NCBI GenBank assembly: GCA_014773175.1
Contig: VXCM01000961.1
Location: forward strand, 248,115 to 312,114
Direction of reading: 5' to 3'
Length of the DNA stretch: 64,000 bases
From: Lucifuga dentata
Taxonomy: Eukaryota; Chordata; Actinopteri; Ophidiiformes; Bythitidae
This document shows, in pieces, positions 44,801 to 52,393 of the stretch (position 1 is its first letter; every line of letters starts with the position of its first letter). Both the position numbers and the translations under genes were made by a program. Below the pieces are notes generated by a model that did no database searches, was not told the DNA's origin, and saw nothing but the letters and a program-made list of their open reading frames with translations.

Positions 44801-47456
44801 GTTGATTGAGATGGAAGATTAGCCGCTGAGGCTGACAGCTCTGCAGGCGAATACCTGTCTCATTTAAGAAGGTGCAGGGTGATTTACAAGGGAATGTGCG
44901 GCCAGTAAATGAAGGGGATGCCAGTAGCTAAGTGCAGCCATTGGCTAGATGGAAAGTGTGTTATATACAGAAGCATCCCATGGCGAGGACACTGGTATTT
45001 TTTCCACTGCTGCCAGGGTTATTTTAATGAGATCAGACCTTTTCTCATAGACAGAACAGACAATGGAGCTGGTGCCATTTCCACCCTTGTCTGGCATGCC
45101 TGGCATCCTGCAGTCAGGCACTCTGAGGCTGATAGAGAGGCAGACGCACATCGGATGACCTGAAAAAAGAGTCTGAGGGATAAATACTGAATACTGATGG
45201 CTATCTGTCTTCCTCTTGCTTTTGTCTCATTATCAATAGACCGCTCCATTTTTCCTCTCTTCTCTCCCTCTATCTTATGCTTTTCCATTCCATCAATCAT
45301 AAGTTCCTACTCTCTCTCTCTTACTCTTTTGCTCCGTGTTGTTCTCTCTCTCCATCAGGCTTACCCTCTCAGCTCCCTGGCAAAGAAGCAGCCGACAGTG
45401 CTGGTGATTTGTGGTCCAGAACAAAATGGCTCTATTGGCCTGGTGTGTGCCCGACATCTGCGCATATTTGTAAGTACACTACTGTAACACAACACAAATT
45501 ATCAGTGTTTAAGTGATACTCCACCCAACATCTGGCTTTTGAATATGAAGCACTGTAGGCTTGGAAAGTGGCTCTAAATAGGTTTGCAGTTTCCTGACTG
45601 GTGGAGAACAGCAGCTTTATCAGCTTGCCTTCAATCAGGGATGTTGAATTCCAATAGGTGACCAGTTTTGGTGGCAGGGAAAAACTATAAATCCCTGTAT
45701 GAATTTGTTAAAGCACTCCTGCATTTGAAGCCTCTTCTCTCATGTCCATATACAGCATTTGCTCAATGTTCCAAATAATCATCAGAAAACTTGGAGCTTT
45801 GAGTGTGTGCTAAAGATGCTTAGAAGCATCATATTTAGCCATTGATATGTGTTTGAAACACAAATATGGATTTTTTCATGCTTTAGTCTGAGGTGAAAAC
45901 TGGTCACCATTGGCATTTATTGTACTGACATAAATTCCAGCTACTTTTCAAAGCTGTGGATGAGGAAACTTTTTAGAGCTACCTTCCAATCCCTCAGGGA
46001 ATTATTGATTTTGGGTGGAGTCTGAAGTACAGCTTGATGCTGTACAGCCACTACAATATATCACAAACAAAAAAGACAATCTTGCAAAGTTGAATTTATG
46101 TCAGGAACTACAGGGGATCCCTTACACAGGCTCTGTGTTTGACTGAATTTCATTTCAGCTCTTGCAAATGGCTCAAAGCTGTTATCCTATTACCCTCTCT
46201 GCCCTCAGACAGTTATGATACCATGGATATCAAATGGTTTAGAAGGATTCATCTTTTGAAGATTGTGACCCAAAGTGAAAGATTATCTTTATAAACAGCA
46301 CTGTTCATTTCAGTACAAAGTTGGGCATATCAGTTATGTGTCTTTATTTGAACAAAAATATATGAAAATATAGATATGTGTTTGGGGAGCTTTGATTTAT
46401 AGCGGAATGCATCACCCATCTGTGTCCAACATGCAAGATTTACAGCACATTGATAGCTCTGATTAAAACCATGTTTGATGGAACCTATTTAAGTACCCTG
46501 ATGGCTCTTTGGAGTCTCTTTCCTCCTCCCTTCTCTCTCTACGCTCCCTGTCTTTTTCTTTCTTAAGGCCAAGGACGAGGTCACAGGTCAGCTTGAAGGG
46601 AGATATATTTTACCTTGGCATTCCAGGAATGAATAACTTAACCCCCTCAACACAGACAAAAAACAATGAGCAATGAATCTCTAACTACTGTATGAATCTT
46701 TGCTCTTATTTCCTCAGACAAAACTGCTGTGGTTGACTTGTTCTGTAAAGTGTCCACATGCTGCACTAGACTGAATGGAAACACATTCATGAGTTTTTCT
46801 ACCTTGAGAACCCAGTATACTGAGAAGTGCTCATTTGGTTTAAACATATAAGTTTTTCATTGGTGTGATGTGATCTCTCTCAGAGCACCAGTATAGTAGA
46901 AAAACATACAAGCACACACGTGAGACACCCACGTTAACACACGCATGTGCATGTGTACCACAGTGTGATACACATGCACACACACAGCCTTAAGCTCTTG
47001 ATGTAGAGCTGTGAATGTGATCAGACAGAGCATAGAATTGAATGATCAGCTGCAGGCTGACGGCCAACGAGCTTCTCACGTCACTCCAAGCCATCCGTGT
47101 TCACAGAGACAGCATGTGTCCTAGTGGATCTGTCACGAGTCTCTGATTCTTTCCACTGCTAGCTACATGGAAAACACAATGCTGCATACCGGAACACATA
47201 GGTTTTGCCTGATCAAAGCTCATCTTGGATGAGAATTAAAAACAATGCCTGTTCACATTAGTTCTGGTTTATTGTTCATATTAAAGCAACCTGATACAAT
47301 GTTCTGCTGGACTCTTAGCATGGTTCTCTATATGTCCAGCAAGGAAACTTGAAATATTTGAAGAGTTTCTCAAGACATGAATGACATGCATCAAAGGAGC
47401 CAGTATTTAATTCTTTGCTATACAACCTGAGAGATTTCAATTCCTTGTTTTCTTAA

Positions 47457-47491
<35 letters not shown>

Positions 47492-50400
47492 ATGATTCTC
47501 AATGAGCTAGCAAATCCATTATTTGTATTCAGATGTCAATCAGGGCAAATGGAAATCATGGCACGGGTGGTCCCTGCATAAACCAAAGTGGACGAAAATA
47601 TCCTACAGTGCCTGGTTTTTGTCTTCAAGTGTTTGTTGTTACCACAACAATAGCCAGTGGTTTGTCCTCTGAACTATGGATACATTTTATTCGATGTTTA
47701 TGCTTTAAGAACTAGTAATTGTGAGGATGTTGTGGGATTAAAAAGTACTTCATTGTAACCAAGAGTTTTCTGCTTGTAATTATTATTAACATTGTGCAGT
47801 AAAAGACAAATCATGCTGGTCCAATTACTGCTCCAACAGTAAAAATCTGTTCATAAATAGTAAATAAATAAACTCTTAGTAAATAATAAACTCTTTACAT
47901 AAATAATGTAAAGAGTATTTGGTTACAGCCCTACAGTGAGCCGTAATGAACTCTCCATGCATCTGTCAACACGAAGCTTAAAAAAGGCTCAAACAATGAG
48001 ATGGAACAGAGAGATGAGGTTTGCAGCACAAAGTTAAATTGTTTTTAAGTTTTAATAAGGGGAAACAATTAACATTTTGACACACATCAACCGGCTGTCA
48101 CTACTTTGAAAGCTTAACTGTTTCACAAATTAAAACTTTATTGTCTGAAATCTGTGACATCATTCCTCCATTGTTAATGGGCTGTGTATAAAAACAGAAA
48201 AAAACCCATCATTCTGCAGGGAGAGGAACTATATTAGATCTGAAAAAAGCCCATGACCTCCCCATGCCCTGTGCTTGCTTCTGTCTCACGGCTCATTTCT
48301 ACTCTGTTCACGCTCAGTGACACTGACTGTCATTTTGGGCACTTCCTTCCTTTCACACGGTTTGGCTCAGGTTGATGGTGTAACTGCAGTTAAGGGTCAC
48401 CGAAAAGCCCAGGGGGATTCTCACAATGGATGGCATTTAGTTGGACAACTTGTTCTGTGAGATTGTGATGATGTCAGGTGATCCATGACCTTTGAGGAAT
48501 GAATGATTTAGGATTGAGAAGGAACCATTCTGTCTGACTAGCAGATCGCTCCTTCTACCAGAAATTTGGAAGAATTTTTCCCATTTATTCATTCATGTAT
48601 GCTTGATACCGTTCAAATGGCTTTTTGCTTGATCACTTAAATATGCAAATAGTCCAGCAAAATTGGCAAAAAAAAAAAAAAANAAAAAAAAAAAAAAAGA
48701 AAAAAGAAAAAAAAGAATTAGTACTGACCAGGTGCAATCCTCATCAAAACACATAGTACATTTACATGCATGTTAAAATGTAAACACTCTGATCACATTG
48801 AAATTGGCATAAATGTTGTGTGTCAGACCTCATTTTTTAAAATTGTAATTTCACTTACTTGTACAGCATGTAAACACACTCCATTTTCTTACAATCTGCA
48901 TAAACAATCCCTACATGTATTTCCTTGCCTGGTGTTCCTCCTCTCACACGCTGATTAAGCAAGGAGTCATGCACGTTGGAATTCTATTAATTCCATCCAT
49001 GTTTACGGTTTACTCTGCATTTCCATTATTTTAATAATATCCTGACATTTTTATATAATCAGTACAACGTATCTTTGCTTTGCCCTCTACACACACTGCT
49101 GGCAGGGCAGAGAGTGCTAATATTTTACAATTTATCTTTACAACGATGTACAGGTCACAGATTACGGGTGGTCCTGTTGAGCACCAGAGACCTTTTCAGA
49201 CACTGGGTGTCTGGATTTCTACTCTTCTGAGTTTATAAGTGGAGAATTCAGTCAGGGAGCAGACCAGAGAAAACCACAGGTTTTGATCAGTGGTCAACAG
49301 TATTTTCACAAGTCATGAACTGTAGGCTAAATGCACATTGATGCATCATCCACACTCAATCATGTCGGTGCCGGATGAGATTGCTGGCTTTCGTCGTAAT
49401 ATTACATAATCTTTACCCCATTTTTTTGTCTTTTTCTTTTCTCTTTTCTTGCTTTCTCTGTTGTTTTCATCTCACACAGGAATATGACCCCACTATCTAC
49501 CACCCAAAACGCTCCTCTCACAGTCTACACCAGGATTTCACAGTTCAGTGTGAAAAGATGGATATTCCTTTCCTGTCCTACCTACCTACAGAGGTCAGCT
49601 GCACGTAAACACTATAACACGTATTACAAGGATCTGAGGCTTGATTGATTTAAGGATACAAATTAAAAGACATTAAAAATGACCAGTTTGTTTTCATTGT
49701 TAGTCTGTTTGTAACGGTATTCAGCACCTTGATTAAATTGTGGAATCTCATTTAGATCAATCACATTTCAAGGACCATACTGGCGATTGTGCATGTTTGA
49801 GCCTAATATATTCAATTTTCATACACGTAAGGTTACTGAAAATCATTTCCCAAAGCATACTACTGCACTGCAATGGTGAATTAATTTTTTTTTTCCTACC
49901 TTCCAGACAGCCATTGGTTTCAGTTCATTCTGGTACACTATTAAAATCAACTTATTGATACTTGAAATGTCCTTGGGATAGGTAATCCATCATCGCCAAC
50001 AAGACCTCTATTCAGGGTTTTTTTGTCGAAGTTACATAATTTTAGCATTTAAGTGCATAAATAGCGCAGAGTGAATGTATGTCTCCACCAGGGAATATAG
50101 TCCCAAAAGAAGACCTGTGCTTATCAACAAAATTTAAATGATGGTGACTCCATAAGGCTACGTAACTATTAGCAGGCGAAACACTGATTTTTAAGGTGGG
50201 TGTATCACTTGACTATTTGATTTGGAAAGATTAAGGGATTTTGCAAAGTATCAGGAAAACTGAAATATGGATTTGTCCTTTGGGAAATAGTTGTCGGTAA
50301 CTAACATGTATGAAAATTGGATATATTAGGCTCAAACATGCACAATCACGGTATGGTCCTTTAAGGAAGTGAGCTTCATGTGTTCATAAAAACTTGTGTT

Positions 50401-52393
50401 CTGTCCAGGTGCAGCTCATAAATGATGCCTACAACTTAGTTATTGATGCCATGTTGGGGCCGGAGACAGACTCTGCTAACATTAAGGAGCCTTACCCTGG
50501 AATTCTAGTCACCCTGAAGCAAGTCAAGATCCCAATTGCTAGTGTGGATGTTCCTTCAGGTAAATTATGATAGTAAAGCTGTTCTCTATTCCACACACTA
50601 CTTTGAGCTGATTTTGATTATGTAGTGCATTCACGTTGGAAATTTGACAAAATTATGGAATTTTCTTCAGACATAGTTTTGTTAACCTTTAGACTTATGT
50701 TTGTATCCTTAATGCTGGTTTACCCTTAACTCAGATGCCGACACGACAGTAGACACATGGAAAATATGATGTAATTGTAACCAAAACAGCTAGCTGTGGA
50801 GGCCGCTTTTGAGAGTCGCTCGCCTGGTCGAGCACCACTCAGTTTTTGAAACAACACAGATGGCATTTGGATGACATAAATGCACATTCATCAACAATTG
50901 GCCAAGCAAAGAGGCATGGGGAAGGAATCTTGCAGCCAATGAAAGTAACATCAATTCCTCCTCTTTGGTAACCAAATAACAACTCAATTTTTTTTTTTTT
51001 TTTTNAATTTTTTTTTTTTTTTTGACTGCCTTCATGTTTTGTTGTTGGTGATCAACCCAGAAACTCCTTCTATTTCTGCTGGATTTGTGTTCATGTTTGG
51101 AGGCTGGTTAAGAGCAGCTTTGTCCTACAGCGCCACTGAAAGTCCTGGAGGTGAAGTGCGGGTCATCATGTGCAGCTGTCAAGAAAGCGATAGAACCATG
51201 AATGCAGGGACATGAGGATTGTCACTTTTGAAGACATCCACATCCACATCACATCGGCTTTAATCATAAATCAGGCACCTTAAAGTTTAATAAATATGTT
51301 CTTCTTCCTTAACTAGCACATTGTAACTTTTTATGGTGCATTATAGCCACAGATTATATGACAGAGCTGCTTTGTTGCCATCTACATCCCGCTACACATT
51401 GGCATTATTGCCCTCTGGAGTCACATGAAATGTGCATATGGCATACATGTGCATCCTTGTGGACATGCAAGTAATGTGAATCAACAACAGATACAACAAT
51501 GGGGGGTCCTCTCATTAATTAAAGCACTATAGTACTATTAGTGGCCATAAATTCCACTGTGTACCTTTAAGCAAACATTTTAAATGTGCTGTGGATGGAT
51601 GCATTTCTCCCACAAGGCAAAGCAAATTTTTATGGCAGAGCTGGAGACACATTGTAGACAAACGTGAAACAGCTCCAGGAAAAACTTAGAAACCAAAAAA
51701 AAAAAAAAAAAAAAAAAAGTTTGAAAGCTGTGGAAAAATACTTTGTTTCCAGAAATGAAACAGGGAGTAGCTTTTCATCATCGCAATTTGATTGATGTCC
51801 ATCAGTGCCCATCTTGTATCATCCACTGTTTGTTAAAAAAAAAAAAAAAAAAATGGTGAGGCACAATAATTTCTTGTAAACACACAAAACAATATGCTAT
51901 GGAGACTAGTACATAGTGTATACTTTATAGTATTACTATATGGTGGACACAGCTTAAGGTTTGGGGTTTAGAAACACTACATGATAAATGGGCCTCCAGG
52001 CAGCTCCCTGGGAGCTTTGGCTCCCACGCAGGACTTTTCCAAGTCTGGAGGCACACGTGAGGGATAAATCTTAGGCTACAGTCAGCACAGTATGAGCTCA
52101 TCATACCCCGAATACACTACCTGCTGAGCATGAGCACAACCGGCAAAAAAAAACCACAATGTTTTTTCTCTATTTTGTCCTCCTCTCGTACCTCAGGTTG
52201 GGATGTAGAAGAAGCCAGTCAGGACGGGATAAACCCAGACGTTCTCATCTCACTTACAGCACCAAAGAAATGCGCCACGAGTTTCTCGGGGAAGCATTTC
52301 TTGGCCGGACGCTTCCTGCCCTATGACATCCAGAAAAAATATGAGCTTAACCTCCCAGACTACCCTGGCACAGACTGTCTCATAGAATTGTAG
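9741..52393 (+). CDS. yjefn3: YJEFN3 (YjeF N-terminal domain protein 3, AIBP2-like), complete, six exons
   Basis: The exons are 9741-9808, 40018-40126, 45359-45469, 49480-49593, 50409-50559 and 52197-52393. They splice in frame to 249 residues and a TAG stop. The whole protein is one YjeF_N (Rossmann-like) domain related to NAXE, the NAD(P)HX epimerase and apoA-I binding protein. In zebrafish the yjefn3 product (Aibp2) is reported to bind apoA-I, speed cholesterol efflux from endothelium and restrain angiogenesis. Conserved stretches are [50 protein letters not shown] and SVDVPSGWD. The NAXE glycine-rich NNGGDG motif reads EQNGSIG here, as it is also degenerate in mammalian YJEFN3, so catalysis is doubtful. 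Start M1 was chosen because [14 protein letters not shown] resembles other fish proteins; M4 is an alternative. The first intron is 30.2 kb. Confidence 0.95.
9831..9872. repeat. (TCTAT)n pentanucleotide microsatellite
   Basis: Eight TCTAT units just inside intron 1 of YJEFN3. A similar tract occurs at 58187-58211. In fish such ATTCT tails often mark 3' ends of L2-like LINEs, but no LINE body is visible beside this one. Confidence 0.9.
13880..14030 (+). repeat. tRNA-like SINE-type dispersed repeat, degraded
   Basis: Words typical of a very common fish repeat are present in order: GGTTTTAGCACTGTT, AAGGTCCTGAGTTTGAACC, GGCCTTTCTG, GTGTTCTCCCTGTG and GTTTCCTCTGGGTGCT. GAGTTTGAACC resembles a mutated pol III B box (GGTTCGANTCC) and the TTAGCACTG part the region of an A box. 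Assigned from remembered consensus, not from a search. Confidence 0.6.
15972..16050. repeat. (GT)n plus (ATT)n and poly(T) with N
   Basis: Compound low-complexity tract containing an N at 16023, so its length in the genome is uncertain. Confidence 0.9.
16815..16890 (+). mobile_element. LINE 3' end (L2/CR1-like) with GATTCT tail
   Basis: GTTACAAATTTCGTTGTACT followed by ATGACAGTAAAGGCGTTCTG and a short (GATTCT)n tail is the hallmark 3' end of common fish L2-type LINEs, whose consensus ends near AATTTCGTTGTAC..ATGACAATAAAG. Only the last 75 bases are recognisable, so this is a severely 5'-truncated copy. No RT coding sequence is adjacent. Confidence 0.6.
16975..17017. repeat. (CA)n microsatellite
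   Basis: About 21 uninterrupted CA units in intron 1. Confidence 0.9.
17177..17221. repeat. (CTT)n microsatellite
   Basis: Fifteen CTT units in intron 1. Confidence 0.9.
17493..18114. mobile_element. Inverted-repeat DNA transposon remnant, copy 1
   Basis: Outer arms are CACACCCACACAG (about 17518-17530) and CTGTGTGGGTGTTC (18101-18114). A nested exact 14-base inverted repeat occurs at 17493-17506 and 17620-17633 (TTTATGATTCTTTT and its complement). A related copy lies at 42856-43090 and shares CACAGGTG, TTTCACCAAA-like, GAATCATAAAG.. and CACAGTCCT words. No transposase is visible. The superfamily is unknown. Confidence 0.5.
18337..18394. repeat. (GT)n microsatellite
   Basis: About 29 GT units; produces long artefactual Val-Cys open frames. 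Confidence 0.92.
18395..21715. other. YJEFN3 intron 1, middle part
   Basis: No exon found. Contains a (GA)n/(G)n tract with N at 19937-19960, the perfect hairpin 20170-20203, and otherwise AT-rich non-repetitive sequence. Confidence 0.55.
20170..20203. other. Perfect 14-bp hairpin
   Basis: GAGTGTCATGTCCC and its exact reverse complement are separated by the 6-base loop GTTGCA. No transposon ends or U-tract are seen. Could be a cruciform site or a small foldback. Confidence 0.75.
21716..21866 (+). repeat. Fish dispersed repeat, host of a nested insertion (left part)
   Basis: The words TTTGTTTGTTAGCAGATATC, CAAAAAAGCTATGG, GGATGAAATTTGGGGGACAG and TTCTGGATCCAGGATC follow the order of an abundant vertebrate repeat that I recall. 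It is interrupted at 21867 by an RTE-like element and resumes after 22399. The name of the family is not certain. Confidence 0.5.
21867..22399 (-). mobile_element. 5'-truncated RTE-like LINE insertion with perfect 19-bp TSD
   Basis: The insert lies between two exact copies of ATATTCTGGATCCAGGATC (21848-21866 and 22400-22418). On the minus strand it is open for its whole coding length (22393 to 21893) and encodes the C-terminal part of a LINE reverse transcriptase, including [22 protein letters not shown] and [12 protein letters not shown]. After the stop it ends in a short 3' UTR with a GAAAAGAAGAA tail. This is typical of target-primed reverse transcription with 5' truncation. The identical duplications and lack of stops indicate a young insertion. 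The clade (RTE) is inferred from the motifs and the tail. Confidence 0.85.
21893..22393 (-). pseudogene. LINE reverse transcriptase C-terminal fragment, 166 aa
   Basis: The open frame is uninterrupted but lacks the catalytic RT palm and the endonuclease because of 5' truncation, so it is a fragment and not a functional gene. Recognised features: [20 protein letters not shown] (RT thumb side), [40 protein letters not shown] and an Arg-rich [12 protein letters not shown] segment near the C terminus. Widely repeated in fish genomes. It is unlikely to be expressed as a protein here, lying antisense in YJEFN3 intron 1. Confidence 0.85.
22537..22582. repeat. (GA)n/(GGGAGA)n microsatellite
   Basis: Purine run beside the dispersed repeat; no other content. 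Confidence 0.88.
23011..24960. other. YJEFN3 intron 1, nothing recognised
   Basis: AT-rich sequence without a recognisable exon, RNA gene or transposon end. A short A-rich tract lies at 24178-24205. Confidence 0.55.
25003..25158. repeat. Two identical 78-bp tandem units built from ACTGTTAG words
   Basis: The unit at 25003-25080 is repeated without a difference at 25081-25158. Within each unit the words ACTGTTAG, TTAGTTACTG and ACTATTAGACTGT alternate, giving a higher-order structure with a roughly 10-base inner period. More diverged inner words flank it (24966-25002, 25159-25175). Confidence 0.9.
25195..25345 (-). mobile_element. ACTCAAGTAAAAGTA-type fish repeat, terminal part
   Basis: ACTCAAGTAAAAGTAC appears at about 25221 and 25254, then ACTTAAGAGTAAAAAGTA and ACTCTGAGTAAAAAGTA. 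These stacked words mark the end of a common fish repeat. Related + strand copies are at 55688-56245, 57690-58100 and 59993-60625. Confidence 0.55.
25541..25638. repeat. (AT)n/(AC)n compound microsatellite
   Basis: Self-complementary (TA)n with GTGTATGT interruptions. It can fold into a long hairpin and generates artefactual frames on the minus strand. Confidence 0.9.
25700..25960. mobile_element. CpG-rich palindromic transposon remnant
   Basis: GAACGAGCTCTTGCCTAGTC (25720-25739) is mirrored by GACTAGGCAAGAACTCGTTC about 25791-25810, with CCACTC-like flanks on both sides. A third, diverged copy in the first orientation (AACGAACGACC, CTTGCATAGTCACTGCAT) follows at about 25907-25937. With the adjacent ACTCAAGTAAAAGTA repeat it may be a single non-autonomous element. 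Superfamily unknown. Confidence 0.5.
25984..26012. other. Perfect 12-bp hairpin
   Basis: CATGCATCTTGC, loop GCAAT, exact complement. Lies at the edge of the palindromic element and may belong to it. Confidence 0.7.
26058..26085. repeat. (CA)n microsatellite
   Basis: About 14 CA units. Confidence 0.88.
26573..26635. repeat. (GT)n microsatellite
   Basis: About 30 GT units with one GC interruption near the end. Confidence 0.9.
26981..27047. repeat. (CA)n microsatellite
   Basis: CA run with ATGCGCG interruption near its start. A (CT)n/(C)n tract with N at 26847 precedes it. Confidence 0.9.
27183..27232. other. Perfect 22-bp foldback hairpin
   Basis: The arm 27183-27204 (ACATTGTGTTTAAGTGTGCATG, quoted only by position and ends ACATTG..TGCATG) is exactly complementary to 27211-27232, with a 6-base loop CATTCA. 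The hairpin is longer than expected by chance in this window. It has no mismatches, unlike most metazoan microRNA precursors. Confidence 0.8.
27233..30920. other. YJEFN3 intron 1, third part
   Basis: No exon recognised. Contains an A-rich run (29700-29745), the telomere-like CCCTAA stretch 29818-29915 and a (CA)n tract at 30617-30640. The section 28440-29470 looks single-copy and could hold regulatory sequence, but nothing in the sequence proves it. Confidence 0.5.
29818..29915. repeat. Degenerate telomere-like CCCTAA repeats
   Basis: AACCCTAACCTCAACCC, TTAACCC, CTAACCCTTATCCCTTACCC and CTAAGCC occur in one block of about 100 bases. It resembles a decayed interstitial telomeric or CCCTAA-rich satellite tract. 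Confidence 0.6.
30921..31200. repeat. Common fish dispersed repeat (GGAAGAAACCTC type)
   Basis: AAAAACTCCCTCAAAAACCTT, AAAATGGAAGAAACCTCAG and GAGATTCCCTCTCC in order match an abundant fish repeat I recognise (given here in pieces). It begins with a (TCAAG)3 run and ends near an N-containing poly(G) at 31206-31223. Class unassigned. Confidence 0.6.
31206..31223. repeat. Poly(G) tract ending in N
   Basis: Homopolymer and N at 31223; length unreliable. Confidence 0.9.
31518..31581. repeat. (GA)n microsatellite
   Basis: Purine run with several single-base interruptions. Confidence 0.9.
31724..31753. repeat. (CA)n microsatellite
   Basis: About 15 CA units. Confidence 0.88.
33225..33253. other. 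Near-perfect 14-bp palindrome
   Basis: GTTCACCTCACACT, one central G, then AGTGTGAGGTGAAC. An almost loopless cruciform. Confidence 0.75.
33798..33842. repeat. (CT)n microsatellite
   Basis: About 22 CT units on the + strand. Confidence 0.9.
38247..38375. repeat. 64-bp direct duplication separated by one N
   Basis: 38247-38310 and 38312-38375 are identical (eleven A, then CAAAACAGTATTACAATG and onward to GAGATCTCT). The N at 38311 sits exactly between them. This looks like a failed overlap at a closed assembly gap rather than a biological repeat. Confidence 0.85.
40018..40126 (+). CDS. yjefn3: YJEFN3 exon 2 (start of YjeF_N domain)
   Basis: Acceptor cttttacag. Residues 23-59: [20 protein letters not shown], then [17 protein letters not shown]. 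This is the N-terminal helix that opens the YjeF_N fold. The donor (gttggc) is followed within 35 bases by a long (CTTT)n tract that ends in TAG. Confidence 0.95.
40157..40199 (+). repeat. (CTTT)n tract ending in TAG, 30 bases after YJEFN3 exon 2
   Basis: A long polypyrimidine run followed by TAG at the end mimics a 3' splice acceptor. It sits too near the exon 2 donor (about 70 bases) to define a normal intron and is listed as a pseudo-acceptor. Confidence 0.85.
41423..41477. repeat. (GT)n microsatellite
   Basis: About 27 GT units. Confidence 0.9.
41799..41849. repeat. (CA)n microsatellite with N
   Basis: CA run containing an N at 41835. Confidence 0.9.
42249..42370. repeat. Degenerate 31-33-bp minisatellite, about four units
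   Basis: Units begin at 42249, 42280, 42313 and 42346 with ATAGACAAAAAATTCCC, ATGGACACAGAAATCCC, ATGGACAAAAAGGTTCC and ATGAATAAAAAGGCTCT. Each is followed by a diverged second half (ATATGAACACCAG, ACATAAACAACCT, GTAAGGACACTTAG). Confidence 0.75.
42856..43090. mobile_element. Inverted-repeat DNA transposon remnant, copy 2
   Basis: Left TGCACACCTGCACAGGTG (42856-42873) and right GTGTGTGGGTGTTCAA (43071-43086) correspond to the arms of the element at 17493-18114. The interior shares AGAATCATAAAG followed by TGTAAGGT and the word CCCACAGTCCTAA. It is shorter than copy 1, as expected for an internal deletion derivative. Confidence 0.45.
45359..45469 (+). CDS. yjefn3: YJEFN3 exon 3 (degenerate glycine-rich loop)
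   Basis: 37 whole codons, residues 60-96, with acceptor tccatcag and donor gtaagt. It contains [20 protein letters not shown] at residues 68-87. The NAXE family normally has GPGNNGGDGLV here, which binds potassium and substrate phosphate. In this protein the second Asn of the pair is replaced in register and the Asp is Ile. Confidence 0.95.
45518..46021. mobile_element. Foldback DNA transposon remnant
   Basis: ACTCCACCC at 45518-45526 mirrors GGGTGGAGT at 46013-46021. Deeper in the arms GGAAAGTGGCTCTAAA matches the complement of TTTTAGAGCTACCTTCC, and GGTGACCAGTTTT (45657-45669) the complement at 45896-45908. The arms are about 150 and 126 bases, diverged. No coding sequence. Confidence 0.55.
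47458..47488. repeat. Poly(A) tract
   Basis: About 30 A without N. Could be a retroelement tail, but nothing recognisable precedes it. Confidence 0.9.
49480..49593 (+). CDS. yjefn3: YJEFN3 exon 4
   Basis: 38 whole codons, residues 97-134, acceptor ctcacacag. [20 protein letters not shown] is followed by [18 protein letters not shown], which is close to the human protein ([16 protein letters not shown] identical). Confidence 0.96.
49770..50361. mobile_element. MITE-like element with 85-bp terminal inverted repeats in YJEFN3 intron 4
   Basis: Left arm 49770-49855 begins AAGGACCATAC and contains GATTGTGCATGTTTGAGCCT and AATTTTCATACA. The right arm 50278-50361 is its reverse complement with about 12 to 15 differences and ends GTATGGTCCTT. 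The 420-base interior has no open frame of note. The target duplication is unclear, so the superfamily is left open. Confidence 0.75.
50409..50559 (+). CDS. yjefn3: YJEFN3 exon 5 (Asp motif)
   Basis: 50 codons plus one base, residues 135-184. It contains [12 protein letters not shown] and ends ASVDVPS, with Asp181 in the position of the NAXE family SIDIPSGWD aspartate. The ultimate glycine codon is split with exon 6. Confidence 0.95.
50560..52196. other. YJEFN3 intron 5
   Basis: No exon seen. Holds a Harbinger-like MITE (50712-51279), a poly(T) pair around an N at 51005, an A tract at 51696-51718 and another at 51836-51853. Confidence 0.65.
50712..51279. mobile_element. Second Harbinger-like MITE, YJEFN3 intron 5
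   Basis: Flanked by TTA at 50709-50711 and 51280-51282. The left end ATGCTGGTTTACCCTTAAC resembles the complement of the right end TTTAATCATAAATCAGGCACC with several mismatches. CpG content is locally raised (TCGCTCGCCTGGTCGAG). The interior includes a poly(T) with an N. Weaker support than 2486-2874. Confidence 0.45.
52197..52393 (+). CDS. yjefn3: YJEFN3 exon 6 (C terminus)
   Basis: Two bases plus 64 codons and TAG. It encodes [39 protein letters not shown] and [15 protein letters not shown]. These match the C-terminal half-domain of YJEFN3 and NAXE at full length, with no truncation. Confidence 0.96.

Larger units (their letters stand above)
40127..45358. other. YJEFN3 intron 2
   Basis: No exon seen. 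Begins with a (CTTT)n tract (40157-40199), then holds (GA)n with N at 40927, (GT)n at 41423-41477, (CA)n with N at 41799-41849, a four-unit 33-base minisatellite (42249-42370), and an inverted-repeat element at 42856-43090. Confidence 0.6.
45470..49479. other. YJEFN3 intron 3
   Basis: No exon recognised. Holds the inverted-repeat element 45518-46021, a long A tract at 47458-47488, a poly(A) with N at 48669-48715, and otherwise AT-rich sequence. Confidence 0.6.
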
